This document shows positions 6,514 through 10,584 of a DNA stretch of 10,584 nucleotides, piece by piece. The position numbers and the translations under genes are program-made. Source of the DNA: Dehalococcoidia bacterium UBA1151 (lineage in GTDB: Bacteria > Chloroflexota > Dehalococcoidia > Lucifugimonadales > Lucifugimonadaceae); contig DBZV01000196.1 of NCBI GenBank assembly GCA_002311865.1, forward strand, positions 15,877 through 26,460, read 5' to 3'. The notes beneath the pieces are model-generated. The model made no database searches. It had not been told where the DNA came from and saw nothing but the letters and a program-made list of their open reading frames with translations. The first letter of the stretch is position 1; each line of letters opens with the position of its first letter.

Positions 6514-7147
6514 GCGGATTCGCTCGTTCAGACTTACTGGAATCGCCCGCAAATTAGCGCGTGGAACCCAGCTTCAACTTGGACTGGAACCCGCAGACGC
6601 CCTCAAAAGATCATCGCCGCTCCGTAGAATCGATACGTCATCGGTTGATTTGCGCGTTGCCGAGGTTCTCTCTGAGCATTCGTCTGAACTGACGCTGCCG
6701 AAGGTGAAAGTATCGAGCCGTATGCGGCGTACGCTTGGCTCGTACCACCAGAAGAAGAAGCAGATAACACTGGGTGCTCGTCTGCTGGCGTCTGGAACGC
6801 GGGAAGAGATCGATGAGATTCTTCTGCATGAGGTTGCCCACGCGATTACTCACCATAGATTCCCGAAGGTGAGCGCGCACGGCAAGGAGTTTAAGGCAAC
6901 TTGCATGGCGCTCGACATTCCACCTACCCGGACAGTGAAGTTTCCGGTGGTTGAGTGGCTCAAGAGTGAGCGGATAGCGTACGAATGTGACTTCTGCGGG
7001 CACACGTCACTTCGGAAGCGCAAGTTGTGGTCTCTCCGGGGAGATTGCGGGCACAAATTCGCGCCGACGGGCGGCTATCTGGTCGCCATATCGGAGGGCA
7101 ATGCACCGATCATCCTGGGCACTGTGAGCATCGGGAAGCGGCGGTAG
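6476..7147 (+). CDS. SprT-like zinc metalloprotease-fold protein
   Basis: The protein carries the SprT/SprT-like metallopeptidase signature. Counted from the ATG at 6476, HEVAH lies near residues 118-122, with a third zinc-ligand candidate H135 in SAHGKEFK. A C-terminal zinc-ribbon-like part (YECDFCGH ... RGDCGHKF) follows. Eukaryotic Spartan relatives cleave DNA-protein crosslinks; the role of the bacterial proteins is little known. The start is ambiguous. The frame is open back to a TTG at 6455; ATG 6476 overlaps the preceding oxidoreductase gene by 38 bases; TTG 6503 would give almost no overlap. None has a good Shine-Dalgarno. The N-terminal 40 or so residues are basic and unlike the family, so the true start may be later. 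The overlap suggests translational coupling. No signal peptide or membrane segment is seen. The stop at 7145-7147 is 77 bases before the kinase gene. Confidence 0.72.
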   Translation: MLGHSRSTGLRSRRIRSFRLTGIARKLARGTQLQLGLEPADALKRSSPLRRIDTSSVDLRVAEVLSEHSSELTLPKVKVSSRMRRTLGSYHQKKKQITLGARLLASGTREEIDEILLHEVAHAITHHRFPKVSAHGKEFKATCMALDIPPTRTVKFPVVEWLKSERIAYECDFCGHTSLRKRKLWSLRGDCGHKFAPTGGYLVAISEGNAPIILGTVSIGKRR

Positions 7148-7224
7148 GCAGAGAAGCCGGGTCTGTGCCGTGCCGAGTTGCGGGTCTGACGTTGTTGCTG
7201 AATATGTTTTAGTATCCCAGCACT

Positions 7225-8736
7225 ATGCCATCTGAGCGTGTACAGCGACGTGTAGACAGACTCCTGGACCGCATTGACGCGGCGGAGGCTGATGAGCGGT
7301 GGGACGAGGTTCGCACCCTGGCGCTTGATGTGCTCGATATCGAGCCTGAGGACGTTGAAGCGGCGGCATATCTGAGAGCATCGGAGCGTCGACTCGGGAG
7401 CGAGGATCCTCAGGTAGCCCAGGCGGCGACTCCACCATCGTCAAGCGCCGCGCCTGATACCCCTACCTCATTCGCCAACGGCCGGTACGAGGTCAAAAGC
7501 CTCCTCGGTGAAGGCGGTAAAAAGAAGGTCTACCTGGCCCACGACACCACTCTTGATAGAGACGTAGCTTTCGGCCTCATAAAGGCTGAAGGACTGGACG
7601 CAGACTCACGCCAACGCATCACACGCGAAGCACAGGCGATGGCCCGCCTCGGTGACCACCCCAACCTCATGCCCATATTTGACCTGGATGAGGAGAACGG
7701 TCAGCCATACATGGTCCAGCCGCTAATGGTCGGTGGTGACGTTGAGGCACTTATCGCCGACGCTGAAGACAGCAGACTCTCCCTTGAAGAGGCTCTTAGG
7801 GTCAGCATCGAAATGTGCCGCGGGCTGGAGTTCGCCCACGGCAAGGGCATCATTCATCGCGTCCTCAAGCCCGGTAACGTCTGGCTCACGGATGATGGCA
7901 CAATCCGCATTGGAGACTTCGGACTCGCACTTTCAATAGACCGCTCCCGTCTCACGCAAGAAAAGATGATGGTCGGCACGGTCAGCTACATGCCCCCTGA
8001 ACAGGCCACTGGCGGAGAGGTAATGGCGCAGGCCGACCTGTATTCGCTGGGAGCGATGCTCTATGAGATGGTGACGGGGCGGCCTCCCTTCCTGGGCGAT
8101 GATGACATTGCCATTATCGGCCAGCATGTAAATACGCCGCCTGTGGCCCCAAGCTGGCACAACCAGTCACTGCCGCAAACGCTTGATAGCCTCATCATGC
8201 GGCTGCTAGCGAAGGACCCTGCGGAGCGTCCTGCCAGCGCTTCGGAGGTATTGCAGGCGCTGGAAGTTATTGATCCGTCTGATGCCGCCATCGCCCATGA
8301 AGAAGGTCAGGGATCGCTTGACTCGATGTCCGGTGGCGTCTTCGTTGGAAGACACCGCGAGATGGACCAACTCAAGGCTACGTTTGAGGAGACCCTCGGC
8401 GGCCACGGCAAGATGGTCGCGCTGGTTGGTTCACCTGGGATCGGCAAGACCCACACCGCACAGGAACTTGCGACCTATGCATCGATGCGCGGTGGTCAGG
8501 TGCTCTGGGGCCGCTGCTATGAGGGCGGTGGAGCGCCTGCTTACTATCCGTGGGTTCAGGCGATACGCAGCTACGTGACCGATAGAGATGCAGAGACGAT
8601 TCGGCGCGAGATGGGCAGCACTGCATCGGTGATCTCCGAGATGGTGCCGGATGTGAAAGAGCGACTGCCTGACATTCAACCTCCGCCACAAGTAGACGAC
8701 CAGATTCAGCACGCTTCAGGCTGTTTGATTCGATAA
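7225..8736 (+). CDS. Fragment 1: Ser/Thr protein kinase domain (pseudokinase-like) plus start of AAA/STAND ATPase
   Basis: This 503-residue open frame ends early. Residues 1-60 are a helical, charged TPR-like segment (RWDEVRTLALDVLDIEPED), then a Pro/Ser linker. The kinase domain (about 88-350) has the glycine loop LGEGGKKKVYLAHD, the ATP lysine K120 (VAFGLIK), E135 in TREAQAM, DFG at 231-233, activation loop GTVSYMPPEQ and DLYSLGAMLYEM. The catalytic loop reads HRVLKPGN: V213 (codon GTC at 7861-7863) replaces the Asp that acts as catalytic base, so phosphotransfer should be lost or very weak. A new module begins at FVGRHREMDQL (373-383) with a Walker A GSPGIGKT at 402-409. The last residues (HASGCLIR) are out-of-frame junk after the first frame break. 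No Shine-Dalgarno precedes the ATG. It starts 77 bases after the SprT-like gene. Confidence 0.8.
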   Translation: MPSERVQRRVDRLLDRIDAAEADERWDEVRTLALDVLDIEPEDVEAAAYLRASERRLGSEDPQVAQAATPPSSSAAPDTPTSFANGRYEVKSLLGEGGKKKVYLAHDTTLDRDVAFGLIKAEGLDADSRQRITREAQAMARLGDHPNLMPIFDLDEENGQPYMVQPLMVGGDVEALIADAEDSRLSLEEALRVSIEMCRGLEFAHGKGIIHRVLKPGNVWLTDDGTIRIGDFGLALSIDRSRLTQEKMMVGTVSYMPPEQATGGEVMAQADLYSLGAMLYEMVTGRPPFLGDDDIAIIGQHVNTPPVAPSWHNQSLPQTLDSLIMRLLAKDPAERPASASEVLQALEVIDPSDAAIAHEEGQGSLDSMSGGVFVGRHREMDQLKATFEETLGGHGKMVALVGSPGIGKTHTAQELATYASMRGGQVLWGRCYEGGGAPAYYPWVQAIRSYVTDRDAETIRREMGSTASVISEMVPDVKERLPDIQPPPQVDDQIQHASGCLIR

Positions 8737-8779
8737 CCACATTCCTGAAGACAGTCTCAGGGGGCAACCTATCGTCCTC

Positions 8780-10324
8780 ATGCTGGAGGACCTCCACTGG
8801 TCGGACAAGCCATCTTTGCTACTGCTGGAGTTCGTGGCCCGGGAGATCGGTAACTCAAGGGTGATGATCGTCGATAACTACCGGGATATGGAACTCAATC
8901 GGAGGCATCCATTATCGATCACGCTGGGTGAACTATCCCGTGAGCGCCTGTTTGAACGAGTATTGCTACGTGGCCTCCAGAAGCATGACGTGCACCGCTT
9001 CATAGAGGTTGCCGCAGGCATTGATCCGCCAAGTGCGCTGGTGGATGCAGTACACACACAAACAGAGGGTAACCCGCTATTCATCACAGAAACAGTCCGA
9101 CTCCTGATTCAGGAAGGGGACATCACATCTGGAGCCAGGACAGAGGGCGGAACATCTTCGTGGGAGATTCGGATACCCGAAGGTGTGCGAGAGGTTATTG
9201 GCAGACGACTGGACAGACTCTCCGAGCGATGCAACGAGGTGCTCACCACTGCGGCTCTGGTCGGCAGGCAGTTCCGGTTCGGCGTTTTGATGAACCTGGT
9301 TGATGACGTGTCTGAGAACACGCTCCTGGACGCGCTCGATGAAGCGCTTGAGGCCCGCATTGTGGAAGACGTACCTTCCGAAGTTGGCCTCTATCAGTTT
9401 GCACATGCCTTGATGCAAGAGACGCTGACATCTGAGTTATCGGCGACCCGAACAGTGAGGCTCCATGCTCGCATTGCGGTGGCGCTCGAGGAGTTCTACG
9501 GGGACGATGCCGAGAGGCACGCCACAGAACTCGTTACGCACTTTGCGGAGGCCGAGACCGTTCTGGGATCAGAGCGGCTGATCCATTATTCGAGTTTCGC
9601 TGCCGTGAGCGCACTTTCCGGATATGCGTATGAAGAAGCGGCGCGGATCGCCACGCATGCGCTGGGATTGCTCCGGGCCGGTGACTCATCTCCCGAACAT
9701 GCGGGCTTCCTGGCGACACTCGCTCAGGCGGAGGCAGCGATGATCACTCATGCGTCGCAAGCGCAGGGAATTTGGGACCGGCTTGAAACAGCCGTCAGAA
9801 TGTTTCTCGCCGCAGGGGATATTGTTTCTGGGGTGGAGACAGCGACCATCCGTATTACGACGTTCGCAGGATCGCGCGGGTCCGCCGCGCTTCTGGCGAG
9901 CCTTGTTGAGAAAGTAACGCCCGGATCGGCCGAGGAAGCGCGTATTCAGGAGCGGCTCTCGGTGGCCTTATTGTTGGAATCTCACAACACGGCGGCCGCG
10001 CGGATTGCGATTGAGAGATGCGTCGACATCGCGACGCAATTGGATGATAGAGATCAAGAAAGTGCCGGGCTCGCGCAGATGGCGCTCGTGTACTTCAGCG
10101 AAGCGAATTGGGAAGAGGTTCTGGACTACGCAGATCGAGCGGCCTCAATGGCGGCGGAGTCCGGGAATCTCCAGGCGCAAGTCCGCGCCTGGTCTTTAAA
10201 AGCATTGCGGTCGGCTGCCTTTCAGCCCCCGATCTCCACAGGAAGGCGGCGAAGGAAGCACTCGACCTGGCCGAACGTATCCGCGAAAGAACATACATGT
10301 TCATGGGCTCAATGGAGATGTTGA
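8780..10324 (+). CDS. Fragment 2: STAND/AAA ATPase body and TPR-like repeats
   Basis: This 514-codon frame begins inside the Walker B motif (LMLEDLHW), which cannot be a natural start; the frame is open upstream to about 8738 and reads PEDSLRGQPIVLMLEDL. Further ATPase-module features are DNYRDMEL (sensor-1 region, usually GTYRD), TEGNPLFITETVRLL (95-109), the winged-helix-like IPEGVREVIGRRLDRLSERCNEVL (split over 132-155) and YQFAHALMQETL (205-216). These are typical of the MalT/LuxR-type and kinase-linked STAND ATPases. From about residue 280 the chain turns into Ala/Leu/Glu-rich helical pairs of TPR character. The last 38 or so residues (from RSAAFQPP) are basic, low-quality sequence after a frame break near 10207, so the real protein departs there. 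Confidence 0.72.
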   Translation: MLEDLHWSDKPSLLLLEFVAREIGNSRVMIVDNYRDMELNRRHPLSITLGELSRERLFERVLLRGLQKHDVHRFIEVAAGIDPPSALVDAVHTQTEGNPLFITETVRLLIQEGDITSGARTEGGTSSWEIRIPEGVREVIGRRLDRLSERCNEVLTTAALVGRQFRFGVLMNLVDDVSENTLLDALDEALEARIVEDVPSEVGLYQFAHALMQETLTSELSATRTVRLHARIAVALEEFYGDDAERHATELVTHFAEAETVLGSERLIHYSSFAAVSALSGYAYEEAARIATHALGLLRAGDSSPEHAGFLATLAQAEAAMITHASQAQGIWDRLETAVRMFLAAGDIVSGVETATIRITTFAGSRGSAALLASLVEKVTPGSAEEARIQERLSVALLLESHNTAAARIAIERCVDIATQLDDRDQESAGLAQMALVYFSEANWEEVLDYADRAASMAAESGNLQAQVRAWSLKALRSAAFQPPISTGRRRRKHSTWPNVSAKEHTCSWAQWRC

Positions 10325-10584
10325 CCGCCAACATCAACGTCGGGAAGAGCGGCCGAGAACTCTTTGACGATGTTCCTGATCTGGTTTTGAGCAGGGTTGA
10401 CGATGCGAATATTCTGGGCGAGTTCCACTACGGTGAGTTCCGAACACGGGAAGTCATCCTCGATGAGTGCAAACAAATCGTCGAGGACAGGGTCCCAAGC
10501 AATACACTAACCGCTATCCAGCCTCTGATCGCGGCACTTGCAGGTCGGATCTCTGGTGAGAAGGAAATTCTCGACGTGGCACTT
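10207..10584 (+). CDS. Fragment 3: continuation of the TPR-like region, partial at right edge
   Basis: In the frame of the kinase start, sequence from about 10207 to the last base is open. It reads VGCLSAPDLHRKAAKEALDL, then a helical stretch with AERIRERTYM and LFDDVPDL, GEFHYGEFRTREVILDE and PLIAALAGRISGE. It looks like further TPR-like helices with normal composition, unlike the competing frame. An in-frame ATG at 10297 could be picked as a start by a gene finder, but it is probably internal. Output domain and stop lie beyond the window. Confidence 0.6.

Larger units (their letters stand above)
7225..10584 (+). pseudogene. Kinase-STAND ATPase-TPR signalling gene broken by three frameshifts (continues off right edge)
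   Basis: Three consecutive open frames read as one protein. A kinase domain and P-loop occupy 7225 to about 8709. A short bridge from about 8710 to 8764 in another frame reads ARFRLFDSITTFLK. The ATPase body and TPR-like repeats run in a third frame to about 10206. The frame from about 10207 (VGCLSAPDLHRKAAKEALDL) is open to the window end. Each switch is -1, so three restore the starting frame. Each can be mended by one G: CAG|GCA at 8709/8710, the G-run 8760-8764, and TTG|GCG at 10207/10208. The catalytic Asp of the kinase is Val. The family normally works as one cytoplasmic polypeptide, often ending in a cyclase or regulatory output domain, which is not in view here. Genuine decay or base-call errors in G-runs are both possible. 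Confidence 0.75.

Noticed and set aside
7178..7215. Promoter before the kinase gene (TTGCGG ... TATGTT/TAGTAT)
   Set aside because: Spacing and hexamer matches are poor; it cannot be distinguished from background.
8700..8780. Programmed ribosomal frameshifting in the kinase gene
   Set aside because: Two shifts within 60 bases and a third 1.4 kb later, without a classic slippery heptamer, make decay or base-call error far more likely.

Overview
The window is about 10.6 kb of moderately GC-rich bacterial DNA carrying mostly housekeeping and catabolic genes. The strongest taxonomic hint is the broken gene on the right. Its kinase domain has a GEGGKKKVYLAHDT glycine loop and is joined to a STAND-type ATPase and helical repeats. 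I associate this combination with Chloroflexota, including the marine SAR202/Dehalococcoidia groups. Two DAO-family flavoenzymes and several short palindromic repeats fit that guess, but there is no rRNA or marker gene to settle it.

Left part, minus strand, read right to left: an Fpr-type ferredoxin/flavodoxin-NADP reductase (3640-2888), a tartronate semialdehyde reductase of the GarR/3-hydroxyisobutyrate dehydrogenase family (2763-1873), a DAO-family FAD oxidoreductase (1420-248), and the first 45 codons of a GAF-like protein running off the left edge (137-1). The 452-bp gap 1421-1872 holds no convincing gene. It is packed with inverted repeats: a REP-like 25-bp hairpin, a 142-bp element with perfect 12-bp terminal inverted repeats, and two diverged copies of a long palindrome on either side of that element.

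Middle part, plus strand: across a 220-bp divergent intergenic region from the reductase lies an ACT-domain malic enzyme (3861-5315). It is followed by a second DAO-family oxidoreductase resembling glycine oxidase ThiO (5395-6513) and, overlapping its end, a SprT-like zinc metalloprotease-fold protein (to 7147). Together the metabolic genes suggest oxidative breakdown of amino or N-methylated compounds to glyoxylate-type products, recovery of C3 acids, and NADP(H)/pyruvate balancing. No glyoxylate carboligase is visible, so the pathway link is inference.

Right part, plus strand (7225 to the right edge): one large signalling gene, a Ser/Thr kinase domain joined to a STAND ATPase and TPR-like repeats, split by three frame breaks. 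Each break is a -1 shift that a single added G would repair. The kinase catalytic Asp of HRDLKPGN is also Val. Either this is a decaying pseudogene, or the breaks are base-call errors in a real pseudokinase gene.

I saw no tRNA, rRNA, CRISPR array, transposase or phage gene, and no clear new defence or biosynthetic system. The most unexpected material is the repeat cluster at 1421-1872 and the broken, catalytically altered kinase gene.
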